DNA of 57,016 nucleotides from an uncultured Ureaplasma sp. (GCA_947039545.1 CAMQZA010000003.1:1-57016); one strand, 5' to 3'. Positions 9,092-19,721 are shown, counted from the first letter of the stretch. Translations and numbers: made by a program. The notes: a model not told the origin generated them from the letters alone.

Positions 9092-9931
9092 TTAAAATAG
9101 ATTTTTTTTCTCTGCTTTATTAAATGTTTTTAATTGCTTTTTAGCATTTTTAGATGCTTTTCTAGAATTTTTAACCAATTTTAATTCAATAATTAAATCA
9201 CCAATTTTTAGAGGAGTACTATTTCCTCTTCCTGATATTTTAACAATTTTGTCAATTGGATGATTTACTGGAACAACTATATAAACGAAAGTTTTTTCAT
9301 TTTCAATTCCATAACCTTTACAGTTATAACAAATATCACTTTCAAGTGCATCGGTACCTAATAAACCTTTTCCTCTACAAACACCACATGTTTTGTATTT
9401 ATATAGAGGTGAAGCAAGCCTAAAACCGCTTTCTAATTGTTCTTGTGTTATTTCTAAAATTGCTTTTATATTACATTTTTTATTAAAATCAAGTTTTTCT
9501 TCAGATGTCAAAAGACTGTTTTTTACAGATTCTCAAGTATCTTCAACGATAATACCAACAGAAATAGTTCCGCCTAATAAATCGTCAATATAAGTATTAA
9601 ATTTAAAACTTGGATCTTCAATATAAAATTGAAAAGCTAATAATTTACTAGATTTAGATTCGTTTCCGTATTCTCAATCATAATAAGCTCTTATTTCACG
9701 ATCACCTAAAATTTGGTAACCATCATTTAATAAATAGAATTTTTTAATTAATTCAGGATCATTAGTTTTATCTGGATGTCATTCTCTAGCAAGTTTTTTG
9801 TATTGATTTTTAATCTCAACTTCTGAAGCATCTTTTCCAACTTGAAGAATTTTATATCAATCATATTCAAAAATATCTTTTAAACCACTAAATTTACTAG
9901 TTTCATTAAAATCTTTTTCTTTTTCGCTCAT
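9092..9931 (-). CDS. DnaJ-like co-chaperone with a reduced zinc finger
   Basis: 279 residues with several UGA Trp codons. The J domain is intact (FEYDWYKILQVGKDAS, HPD at residues 52-54). Only two CxxCxGxG repeats remain (CGVCRGKG and CYNCKGYG, about residues 180-207) rather than four. A single client-binding barrel follows, ending in a Lys-rich tail. The middle (residues about 90-160) is unlike ordinary DnaJ. It could be a specialised co-chaperone, as seen for DnaJ-like terminal-organelle proteins of M. pneumoniae relatives; that comparison is inference. It is the first gene of the dnaJ-grpE group. Confidence 0.85.
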
Positions 9932-10007
9932 TTTTTTCCTTAATTTCTATCTTTATTACAAATACCATAATATCACATTATTATTTTTATTTTTAAGTTG
10001 AGTATAT

Positions 10008-12332
10008 CTAAATAACAAAATTTATAACTTTTTTGTCTTTTATGATAACTTCTTTAACTTTTTTGCCTTTTATAATCGTTTTTATTGTTATATTTTCCAT
10101 AGCAAGTTTTTTTATTTCTGCTAATTCAGAATCATTTTTAACGATTAAAATTGCTTTAAACTTTCCATTTATTTGGATCGGAATCTTTACTTCTTCTGAA
10201 GAAATAATTATATTTTTATCAAACTCTGGAATTTTTTTCAAACAAATAGAATCTTTGTTTTTTAAAATAACTTCATTTATCTCTTCTGCTAAATGGGGAG
10301 AAAATAATGAAAATAATATTAAAAATCCTTCTAATATTTCAAATGAAATTTGTTTTACTTTATAAATATTATTAATAAAAATCATCATTTGAGAAATAGC
10401 TAAATTAAATTGCATATTCTCAATATTTTCACTGAAATTCTTTATAAATAAATTTCAATCAGAAATTAATTTTGAATCTAAATCTTTATGATCAATAATT
10501 TCTTTCTCTATTTCAAAATAATATCGATAAACTCTATCAAGTCATTTTCTAGTCCCGCTTAGTCCGTTATTATTTCAAGGTAAAGATGAAGTAATTGGAC
10601 CCATAAACATTTCATATAATCTTAAAGCATCAGCTCCATGTGTTTCAATAATATCATTAGGACTAATTATATTACCTTTTGACTTAGACATTTTTTCGCC
10701 ATTTTCACCAATAATCATCCCTTGATTAATTATTCTTTGAAAAGGTTCTTTTGTCGGAACAACTTTGATATCATATAAAAATCGATGTCAAAATCTTGCA
10801 TATAATAAATGTAAAACAGCATGTTCCTGACCACCAATATAAATATCTACTGGTAATCATTTTTCAAAAAGTTTAAATGCTTCTTTTGAATCTAAATCAA
10901 TATATTCGCCATTATCTTTTTTTAAAATATAAGCTAAATAATATCAACTACTACCAGCTCATTGTGGCATTGTATTAATTTCTCTTGTTAATTTATTATT
11001 ATTTTCATCAGTAACAAATTTTCAATCATCACATTTATCAAGAGGACTTATTCCTAAATTTATCTCTTTAAAATTATCTACTTCAGGTAAAATTAAAGGT
11101 AAATCTTTTTCTAAAATAATTTGATTATTTTCATCAAATAAAATTGGAAAAGGTTCTCCTCAATATCTTTGTCTTGAAAATGTTCAATCTTTTAAGTTAT
11201 AACGATGCTTTTTATTTAAATTATTTTCATCAATAATTTTTTTAGAATCAATTTTATCATTTTGATCAGTATTCAATTTATTGTGTTTAATAAATTCTGA
11301 ATTTCAATTTTTCTTATCTGTTAATATAACTAAGTTAAAATCATCTTCATCATTAAGAATATAATCAGAAACAAAAATTGGTATTGTTTCATTATTAATT
11401 GAATTGATAACTGAAATATTTGGATTGAATATTTCAAAATTATTAGTTTTTTTTCTTTCTCTATCTGATTTTTTTTCAGTTTTTTTGATGAAATTATTAA
11501 ATTTTTCGTCTTCTAAGAAAGGTTTTAATAAGTCATTATTAGGTGCTATTAATACAGCTTTAATATTATTAATATTTGAAATATCTTCTTCTTGAATAAA
11601 AATATTACTCTTATTACCGTTAATTAAAAATTCTAATTCATAACCTGTTTTTTTACCAATTCATTTTCTTTGAATTTCTTTTAATGATTCTGGTCAGTCA
11701 AGTTCATCTAAACCTTCAAGAAGTTTATCAGCGTATTCCGTTATTTTTAAAACTCATTGTTTCATAGGTTTTTTAATAACTGGAAAGCTTCCTCTTTCTG
11801 AGACAGGATTATTTTCAGAGTCAAATACAACTTCTTCATTTGAAAGAGTTGTATTTAATTTTTCACATCAATTAACATTAATGTCTCTTATTTCAGCTAA
11901 ATTATTTTCATATAATTTAGAAAATATTCATTGAGTTCATTTATAATACTTTGGATCAGTTGTATTTACTTCTTTATCATAATCATAATCAAAACCTAAT
12001 TTAATTAATTGGTCTCTAAAGATTTCAATATTTTTTTTTGTGAAATCTTTTGGATGATTATTTGTATCAATAGCATATTGTTCAGCAGGCAAACCAAATG
12101 CATCTCATCCAATTGGATGAAGTACATTAAAGCCTTTTTGTCTTTTATATCTACTAACAATATCAGTAGCAGTATATCCTTTCGGATGACCAACATGCAA
12201 ACCTTTTCCAGAAGGATAAGGAAACATATCTAAGATATAAAATTTTTCTGAGTTATCATCAATAAATCTATATGTTTTATTTTCTAATCAGTATTTTTGT
12301 CATTTCTTCTCAAAAAGATTATGATTATACAT
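10008..12332 (-). CDS. leuS: Leucyl-tRNA synthetase with degenerate CP1 editing domain
   Basis: 774 residues with many UGA Trp codons. Class I signature HVGH (residues 46-49) and KMSKS (about 545) are intact, as are [19 protein letters not shown] and the Trp-rich WTFSRQRYWGEPFPI block. The CP1 editing domain (about residues 230-340) is present in size but not in motif. The Thr-rich TTRPDT loop is replaced by [10 protein letters not shown], and the GTGAVMAVPAHD-type loop carrying the amine-binding Asp is replaced by [14 protein letters not shown]. Charging should work but hydrolysis of mischarged tRNA-Leu probably does not. It starts 6 nt after lon. Confidence 0.95.
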
Positions 12333-12338
12333 TTTAAA

Positions 12339-14708
12339 CTAGTCCCTAAATAATTTTTGATAAATTTCATCATAATTTTTAATTAGATGAACATCTATAT
12401 CTTTACTTATTTCAAGTGGTACTTCATCAAGAAATCTTTCATCTTCAATAGGAATATAAATTTCTCTAATACCAGCTCTATATGCTGAGATTATTTTTTC
12501 TTTAACTCCGCCAATGATACCAACTTTACCTCTTAGTGTTATTTCACCAGTCATTGATAAACTTGTCTTAATTGGTTTATTTTTTAATAAAGATAAAATA
12601 GCAGTTGTAATAGCAACACCAGCACTTGGTCCATCTTTAGGAATTCCACCAGAAGGTACATGAATATGAATATCTATTTCTTGAAAATTGATATTTGTTA
12701 ATTTGAATTTTTCAGCATTAGATTTAACAAAACCAACAGCAACACTTACTGATTCACTCATAGTTTTTTCTAAATTACCAGTAATGATTATTTTACCTTT
12801 ACCTTTTGAAAAAGAAGCTTCAATAGGTAAAAGATCACCACCAAAAGATGTATAAGCCATACCATTAACAATACCTGGTAAAGAAATATCATCTTTATTA
12901 GTAGTATCATATAGGATTTTTCCTAAGTAAGTTTGAACAGTTTTGATATCTATTTTACTTGGTAAAGGTAAACTTTTAAGTTCATCAACAACATATTTTC
13001 TTACAATAGTTGATATTTGACGTTCAAGTTCTCTAACACCAGCTTCTCTTGTATAATGATTAATAATAAATTCAATAGCGTCATCATCTCAAGTTAAATC
13101 TTCAGATAATAATGCATCTTCTCTTATTTTTTTAATTAAATATTTTTTAGCTATTTCTTTTTTCTCAAAAGGAGTATATGAATTTAATTCAATTATTTCT
13201 AATCTATCCATTAAAGCATATGGTATTTGCTTAAAATAATTAGCTGTTGCAATGAACATAACTTGATTAAGGTTGTATTCTTCTTCAATATAATTATCAC
13301 TAAATTTAGAGTTTTGTTCAGAATCAAGTACTTCAAGCATAGCTGAACTTGGATCACCTTTTTGATCATTTGACATCTTATCAATTTCATCTAATAAGAA
13401 TAAAGGATTGATAACACCAGCTGATTTCATCCCTTTAATAATTCTTCCAGGCATTGAACCAATATATGTTTTTCTATGCCCTCTAATCTCGCTTTCGTCT
13501 TTAACACCACCAAGTGAAACTTTAACAAATTTCTTATTTAAAGCTTCTGCTATTGAATTTGCTAAAGATGTTTTACCAACACCAGGAGGACCAACTAAAC
13601 AAAGAATAGGACCTCTTAAATTTTTATTTTTAGTTCTAACAGCTAAATATTCTAAAATTCTTAATTTTACTTTTTCTAGACCAAAATGATTTTCATCTAA
13701 AACTCTTGCAACTTCAATTAAATTATCATTATCTTCTTGAACTTGTCATCATGGAATATCTAATAATCAATCAATATAAGTGATTATTATTGTATTTTCA
13801 TTAGAACTCATAGAAGATTCATATTTTGCTAATTCAGATAGAATTTTATCTTTAATAATTTGAGGATATGGGTTTTCACTAACTCTTTTTTTGATTTTTT
13901 CAATTTCATCATCTTTTGAATTGATTTCACCTAGATCTTCTCTAATTACTCTAAGTTTTTCACGAAGATAAAATTCTTTTTGTTGTCTAGCTAAATTCTT
14001 ATTAATTTTTTCATTAATTTCTGAATCAACTTCTGATGATATTATTCCGTTAGGATCTAATAATCTTAAAATTTCATTATAGATAACTTTTAATAAATCA
14101 ACAGCACTGTTAGTTTCTAATAATTGTTGTTTAACAATTAAAGGGATAGAAGTATCATTGTTTTCAATAAAAATAGCTAATCTATTAGCAAGAATAATAG
14201 GATCCATTTTTTGGATAGGATTATTTTCTAAATCCATAGATTTATATAATTTTCTAAATCTATAATCTATTTTTAATAGTTCTTCAAATGCTTCATTTAA
14301 ATTCATAATTATTTCAATTAATTCATTAGCAGTATCAGATGAATCATCCTTAATGATTTCATAATCACATTCATAACCGAAAAAGTTACTAAAATTTTGA
14401 TTAAAAATTTTAACTCTACTTCTTCCTATTAATTCAAGTGAATATTCTATTTCACCATTTTCTTCTTTTTTAATGCTTTTTTTAATTGAACATAATGTAC
14501 CGATTGAAAATACTTCAGAAACTACATCTGGATCTTCATCATCATCATCAATTTGTGAAACTAAAATTATATTATCATTTTTAATATTTTCAATATTTTG
14601 AATAGTTAAAATTGATTGAGGTCTAGCAAACTCAATTATCTTCTTATCATTAGGAAGAATTACAATACCTCTTGATATTAATAAACTAGTTTTTTTATCT
14701 TTTTTCAT
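12339..14708 (-). CDS. lon: ATP-dependent protease Lon
   Basis: 789 residues. An N-terminal substrate domain, a central AAA+ module with Walker A GPPGVGKT (about residue 373) and [10 protein letters not shown], and a C-terminal Ser-Lys protease domain with catalytic Ser in [13 protein letters not shown] (about 692) and the Lys in [14 protein letters not shown]. Lon is the main cytosolic quality-control protease in mollicutes. It lies downstream of tig with a long hairpin between them, and 6 nt upstream of leuS. The start has an AGAGG just upstream. Confidence 0.96.
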
Positions 14709-14738
14709 ATGACCTCTTTTATATAAATAAAAAGTAAT

Positions 14739-14782
14739 AGTAATATGTTAGCAAAATAAATATATTTTGCTAACATATTACT
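14739..14782. promoter_or_regulatory. 18-bp perfect inverted repeat between tig and lon, CIRCE-like core
   Basis: Two perfect 18-nt arms (14739-14756 and 14765-14782) flank an 8-nt loop. The inner part reads TTAGCAAAA-N8-TTTTGCTAA. The HrcA operator CIRCE is TTAGCACTC-N9-GAGTGCTAA, so the outer TTAGCA/TGCTAA match but the inner bases and spacing do not. On the minus strand no clean T-run follows the stem. It is either a terminator/attenuator behind tig or a diverged heat-shock operator ahead of lon. Confidence 0.6.
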
Positions 14783-14790
14783 ACATAAAT

Positions 14791-16299
14791 TTACTTTTTA
14801 TTCTTTTTAGTACTAACTTTTTTTTCTTCAACAGGTTTTTTAACTGAAGTATCTTTAACAGTTTCAACTTTTTTTGTTGGTTTTTTAGTTTTTTCTTTTA
14901 CTACTTCAACTTTTTCAGTCTTAGTAGTTTCTTTTTTCTCAACTTTTTCAGTCTTAGTAGTTTCTTTTTTATTAACTTTAGATGTTTTTGATTTGTTGAT
15001 TTCGAATAATAAATCCATAATCAATTTTTCAGTTTCTATTGATTCAATATTATTTCTTATTAATTCAATTTTTTCTTTATCATCAGCTTCAACATATTTA
15101 GCATCAATAAGTTCTTTAATTTTTTCATCTAAAACTTTTTTATCAACTGATATTTTTTCAAGTTTTTTAATTTCTTCAATTAATAAAGAAATTTTAATAA
15201 TGTCTTCAGCACTTCTAACAAAATTGACTTCAAATGCTTCTTCTTTTTGATTAGTTAATTCTAAGAATTTTTTAAAAGTAAGATTTTGATCTTTTAAAGT
15301 ACTATGAAATTGTTCTTTAATTTTTCTAATCTCATCAGATAACATTGGGGTCGGAATTTTAGTAAATATATTATTTTCAAGTAAAGATTTAATTAACATT
15401 GATTTATTTTTATTTTCAATATCACCAAATTTAGTTTGTTTAATTGTATCTCTAATAAAATCACGTAATTCTTTTACTGTTTCAGCTTTAACAAAAGATA
15501 AAGATTTAACGAATTCATTATTTAATTCAGGTTTAACTTCTTCTTTTATTTCATGTAATTTTACTTTAAAGGTAACGTCTTTACCTGCAAAATCTCTAGC
15601 ATGGTATTCTTCAGGAAAAGAAAGTTTTAAATCTTTTTCTTCATCAATTTTTAAACCGATCATTTTATCTTCAAATCCTGGAATAAATTGATTAGAACCA
15701 ATTAATAATTCATATCTTTCAGCTTTTCCACCATCAAATTCTTTTTCATCAATAAATCCATTAAAATCAAAAATAGCAATATGCCCTTTTTTAAGAACTT
15801 TATCTTTTGAATCTTTTTTAACTGATTCTCTTGAAATGATAAATTCAATCTCATCATCAATTTCTTTTTCATCTATATCAATAGCTAAAAAATCTATATC
15901 AAGATTTTTATATTTTTTTACTTCTACTTTTGGATATTCAAAATAAATAATTTGAAACTCAATATTTGCATCATCAACTTTACTAATTTTAATATCAGGA
16001 ACTGAAAATATTTCAAGTTCTTTTTTAGCTTTATATTCTTCTGAATTTTCAGTAAAATCAATTACTTTTTTTAAAAGAGTATCTGCTGCTGAATTATAAA
16101 TATTAGATTGAACTCAAGGATTCATATTTTCTTTAATTCTTGGTAAAGGTGCTCTTTCAGGTCTACTAAACCCTTTTATTTTAAGAGCCTTAGCTCCTTG
16201 TTTATAAGAAGCTGCTAAAGGAGCTGCTCATTCTTCTCCATCAATAGATATAGTAAAAATATTCTCTTCTTTTATTTGCTCATATTTAGTTAATTTCAT
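14791..16299 (-). CDS. tig: Trigger factor with Lys/Thr/Glu-rich C-terminal tail
   Basis: 502 residues. N-terminal ribosome-binding domain (KALKIKGFSRPERAPLPRIK, a variant of the GFRxGxxP signature), central FKBP-type prolyl isomerase domain with ERYELLIGSNQFIPGFEDKM (about residues 185-212), then the helical chaperone arms. After about residue 435 it ends in ~65 residues of low-complexity KETTKTEKVEKKETTKTEK type. Such a tail is not part of the family core. Gene order DUF3196-small protein-tig-lon is like that recalled for MG237-MG239. Confidence 0.95.
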
Positions 16300-16320
16300 T
16301 TTATTCCTTATATTAAATTA

Positions 16321-16336
16321 ATACTATTAATAGTAT
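16321..16336. promoter_or_regulatory. 16-bp palindrome upstream of tig
   Basis: ATACTATTAATAGTAT is a perfect palindrome in the 55-nt gap between the small membrane-protein gene and tig. It could be a weak terminator stem or an operator; nothing further supports either. Confidence 0.3.
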
Positions 16337-16354
16337 CATTAATTATTTATTTCT

Positions 16355-16534
16355 TTATATAAATATAGATAATAATAGTGTTATAAAAATCACTAAAAGA
16401 GAACCTAAAACCATCGCTAATAATCTCATTTTTAAAGATTTTTCTTTTGATTTTAAAATATTAATCTCTTCTTCTGTTTTTGGATTTATTTCTTCACTAT
16501 TATCAACTGGAAATATTATATCTTTTTCAATCAT
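16355..16534 (-). CDS. Small single-span membrane protein, 59 aa
   Basis: Reads MIEKDIIFPVDNSEEINPKT, then a charged KSKEKSLKMR stretch, then a C-terminal hydrophobic helix (about residues 37-59: MRLLAMVLGSLLVIFITLL and on) ending within the membrane. Its ATG overlaps the stop of the DUF3196 gene by one base (TAATG on the minus strand), so it is probably translated by coupling. The tail-anchored layout resembles SecE or a tail-anchored protein, but the sequence is too short to assign. It is not long enough to be called by length-limited gene finders. Confidence 0.65.
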   Translation of the reverse strand: MIEKDIIFPVDNSEEINPKTEEEINILKSKEKSLKMRLLAMVLGSLLVIFITLLLSIFI

Positions 16535-17295
16535 TAGCTACTCAGTTCTAATTTATTTTCAATAATTTTAATAATAATATCAACTTCTTTATTTCTAGTT
16601 ATTTTATTCTCAGTATCGATATTTAAATATTGATAAATTAATATTTTAATTGCTGATAAAACATTATCAAAATTAAAATTAACTTTTTGAGGAAAGAAGT
16701 AAATAATTAATAAATTAAACATTGAATAACTTAATTCAAGATATGTTGTGTTTTGAAAAAATTCTTTTTCAAATAAATTAATTTTTAATTTAAAGTCATC
16801 AAAAATACCTTTAATTTCAATTGTGTTAATTTCAAAAATCTCATCTAAATCAGAATTATAATATTCAATATCAAAAGCTAAATTTTGATGGAATACTTTT
16901 GATATTATTAAAAACTTTTGAGAATTATTAACAAATTTACTCAACATAATTTTTTTAAAAATTAAAAAATTAAAATCATCAAATTCACCAATAACATTAT
17001 CTAATAAATAAAATAAAGTATTGATATCAAAGAAATTTTTTGATTCATTATAACAATTAAACCAAAGTTCTTCATTTGTCAAATTAGCATATTTTTCTTC
17101 ATAATTTTTCTCATTAATAAAATCAGTAATTTCATTTTTTAAATCAGAAAAAAGAAAAAAGAATTCATTTGGAATATATGGTTGTTCTAATTCTTCATCA
17201 ACTTTTTTTAAAGCTGATACATATTTTTTTTCACTAATTTCTTTTTTAATTTCTTTAATTAAATTACTATAAAAAATCTTTTCACTATTTATCAT
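16534..17295 (-). CDS. DUF3196-type mycoplasma protein (MG237/MPN330-like)
   Basis: 253 residues, no membrane segment, largely helical. The opening pattern FYSNLIKEIKKEISEKKYVSALKKVDEELEQPYIPNEF and its place directly upstream of tig and lon fit the mycoplasma-specific DUF3196 family (MPN330 in M. pneumoniae). Its function is unknown; the first half looks like a helical-repeat fold. It is first in the minus-strand block and is divergent from the HAD gene at 17347. The assignment rests partly on synteny. Confidence 0.7.
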   Translation of the reverse strand: MINSEKIFYSNLIKEIKKEISEKKYVSALKKVDEELEQPYIPNEFFFLFSDLKNEITDFINEKNYEEKYANLTNEELWFNCYNESKNFFDINTLFYLLDNVIGEFDDFNFLIFKKIMLSKFVNNSQKFLIISKVFHQNLAFDIEYYNSDLDEIFEINTIEIKGIFDDFKLKINLFEKEFFQNTTYLELSYSMFNLLIIYFFPQKVNFNFDNVLSAIKILIYQYLNIDTENKITRNKEVDIIIKIIENKLELSS

Positions 17296-17346
17296 TAATG
17301 CTCACTATCAATATTATTATATTACAATTTATAAAAGGTTTAGTAT

Positions 17347-18180
17347 ATGAAATATAAATTATTTGCAATTGATTTAGATGGTACATTACTGTCAAAGAAT
17401 AAAAAAATTAAAGAAGAAAATTTAATTGCTATTAAAGACTATCAAAATCTAGGTGGTGAACCTGTTATTATTACAGGAAAAGAAGTTAGTTCAGCTAAAT
17501 ATTATATTGATATTATTAATAAATATACTGGTCATAAAATTAAGTATTTAGCAGCTTTAAACGGAAATATTATTATTGATTTATTAACTGATGAAATTAT
17601 ATATTCACAAAAATTAGATAATGATATATGTCAAAAAATATATAATATTGTTCAAAAAAATAAAATTTGTTTTTGACCTTATATTGTAGGACTTATTGAA
17701 AAAAATATTATCCCTATTACTGGTTTTAAAGTATATAAAACAATTACAAAATTTAATCTAAAAAATAAAATAATAGAATTAAAAGAATATCAAAATATGG
17801 AATGTTACAAAGTAAATATCATTTCTACTTCTTTTTTCTCAAGAAAAATAAATAAAACATATCAAGAAATTATTAGTGCATTTACAAAAAATGAAATTGA
17901 TGTTTCCAAAACATCAACTTTAATGCTTGAAGTTGTTAAACATGGTTCAAATAAAGGCAATGCTCTTGAAATTATTTGTAAAAAATTAAATATTCATTTA
18001 AGTGAAACAGCGACAATTGGTGATTCATTTAATGATGTTCCGATGTTTATAAAATCAGGAATAGCTATTGGTGCTAAAATTCATAAATCACACCGTGTTC
18101 AAGAGTATGTTGATGAAATAATGCAAACAAAAAAACATGATGGTGTTGCTATGGCAATTAATAATATTTTATTAAAATAA
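17347..18180 (+). CDS. HAD-superfamily (Cof-type) phosphatase
   Basis: 277 residues with a UGA Trp near residue 110. Motif I is DLDGTLL (nucleophile Asp about residue 9), motif II is VIITGKE, the conserved Lys is in KHGSNKGNAL, and motif IV is IGDSFNDVPMF. A cap domain lies between. Cof-type HAD enzymes dephosphorylate sugar phosphates or nucleotides; substrate unknown. Start MKYKLFAIDLDGT is standard. A terminator follows at once. Confidence 0.92.
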
Positions 18181-18209
18181 AAAAGAGATCATTTTATGAT
18201 CTCTTTTTT
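18181..18209. terminator. Bidirectional terminator between HAD gene and rny
   Basis: AAAAGAGATCAT and ATGATCTCTTTTTT arms flank a short loop. It directly follows the HAD stop and overlaps the last codons of the convergent rny gene, serving both strands. Confidence 0.85.
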
Positions 18210-19642
18210 GAATTATAAATATTTGTTTCAAAAGATATTTTTGATTCTCTTAAAAATGTTACTTTTACTTTGAATGTTTTTAATCTATCGTTCTCTTCAA
18301 TTAATTTCTTAATTTTTTGAGAAACTAAAAACATATTTTCATCACTACAAACATTAGGATTAACAATTACTCTTAAATGTCTACCATGTTTTACTACAAA
18401 AGCTTTTTCAATCTCTTCAAAATTTTCACAAAGTTTTTCAAGTTCTGTTACTCTTTCGATAAATTTAGCATGATTTTCTAATCTAGCACCTGGTCTAGCT
18501 GCTGAAATCATATCCACTATTTTAGTAATATCAGAATAAATATTATCAGTAATTATATCATTATGATGTGATTCTATTGCGTTGATAATATAATCATCAA
18601 AATTGCATTCTTGAGCAATTTTTATTCCTGCATTAACATGATTTTCATTAATTTCATAATCTATACTTTTACCAATATCATGGAAAAAAGCTGCTTTTGC
18701 TGCTTTTTCAGAATCAATATTTAATAATACGGCAATATGTGAAGCTAGATTAGCCACTTCAATACTATGGTTTAAAATATTTTGCCCAAAACTAGATCTG
18801 TACTTTAATTTACCTACATATGGATAAATCTTGGGATCCATATCTTTAAATTTAAGTTTATTTAAAATAGTATCTTCACCAATTTCAGTAATATTAGTTT
18901 CAAATTCTAATAAAGCCTTATTATATAAAAGTCCAATTTTATCTGGATCAAGATTTTTATGTTTAATTATTTCATCAAAAAGAATTCTAGCTATTTCTCT
19001 TCTAACTGAATTCAAAGATGAAAGGATAATATGCTTTGAATTTTTTTCAATAATTAAGTCAACACCAGTTAAAAGTTCAAAGGTATTTTTATTTCTACCT
19101 TCTTTACCTATTATTCTTCCTTTAAATTCTTCATTATCAAAATCAATCATTGTTATTGTTTTTTCAATTACTAAACCTTCTGAAATATTTTCAATTGTTT
19201 CCAATAAAATATTTACTGCAAGTTGATCTTTTGTTTCTAAAATCGTTTTTTTAGCTTCTTTAATTTCAAATTCAGTTTCTTTTTTTAAATCTTTTTTAAG
19301 AATAGTGATTAATTCTTTTTTTAATAATTCTTTATCTTCTTTCAAAGTTTCAGCTATTTTATTTGAATATGTAGTAATTTTATTTTGTAAAATAAAATTA
19401 TTTTCTTCATATTCTTTAATATTTTTTTCTAATCTTTCTTGTAAGACTAAATTTGATTTTTCTAATTTATTAAAATTGTCTTCATTAATAAAGGTTTTCT
19501 TTTCTAAATTATCATTTTTATTAATTACTTCAGTATCAATCTTCTTTTTCTTTTTCATAGAAAGAAAATATTTTATAATACCAAATAAAAAAATTATTGA
19601 TAGTAAAATTAAAATTACTATTAAAATTGTGTTATTATTCAT
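18194..19642 (-). CDS. rny: Ribonuclease Y
   Basis: 482 residues. N-terminal membrane anchor (about residues 4-26, ILIVILILLSIIFLFGIIKY), a long Lys/Glu coiled coil (30-150), a KH RNA-binding domain with GRIIGKEGRNKNTFELLTGVD, and an HD metal-dependent domain with AAFFHDIGKSID (about 317). RNase Y initiates mRNA decay at the membrane in Firmicutes and mollicutes. It lies downstream of the DegV gene with a 22-bp palindrome between. The stop falls inside the shared terminator. Confidence 0.96.
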   Translation of the reverse strand: MNNNTILIVILILLSIIFLFGIIKYFLSMKKKKKIDTEVINKNDNLEKKTFINEDNFNKLEKSNLVLQERLEKNIKEYEENNFILQNKITTYSNKIAETLKEDKELLKKELITILKKDLKKETEFEIKEAKKTILETKDQLAVNILLETIENISEGLVIEKTITMIDFDNEEFKGRIIGKEGRNKNTFELLTGVDLIIEKNSKHIILSSLNSVRREIARILFDEIIKHKNLDPDKIGLLYNKALLEFETNITEIGEDTILNKLKFKDMDPKIYPYVGKLKYRSSFGQNILNHSIEVANLASHIAVLLNIDSEKAAKAAFFHDIGKSIDYEINENHVNAGIKIAQECNFDDYIINAIESHHNDIITDNIYSDITKIVDMISAARPGARLENHAKFIERVTELEKLCENFEEIEKAFVVKHGRHLRVIVNPNVCSDENMFLVSQKIKKLIEENDRLKTFKVKVTFLRESKISFETNIYNSKKRS

Positions 19643-19658
19643 GTTTGTGTTTTTGTAA

Positions 19659-19680
19659 AATAATTCACTAGTGAATTATT
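19659..19680. promoter_or_regulatory. 22-bp perfect palindrome upstream of rny
   Basis: AATAATTCACTAGTGAATTATT is fully self-complementary and lies 17 nt before the rny start. On the minus strand it is followed by only two further T's, so a terminator role is weak. An operator or an RNA processing/autoregulatory stem is possible. Confidence 0.45.
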
Positions 19681-19721
19681 GTTTTTCTCATAAGTGATTC
19701 ATATAATAGAATCTAAAATAA

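Noticed and set aside
9932-10007. CIRCE operator before the dnaJ-like/dnaJ/grpE genes
   Set aside because: No TTAGCACTC-type arm is found in the 76-nt gap before this group. The only CIRCE-like dyad in the window is before lon.
10008-14708. Apparent frameshifts or pseudogenes in leuS and lon (several separate short frames)
   Set aside because: All breaks are UGA codons in the same frame, and reading them as Trp restores full-length enzymes with intact catalytic motifs. The same is true of ileS, smc, der, ftsY, tkt, ecfT and others.
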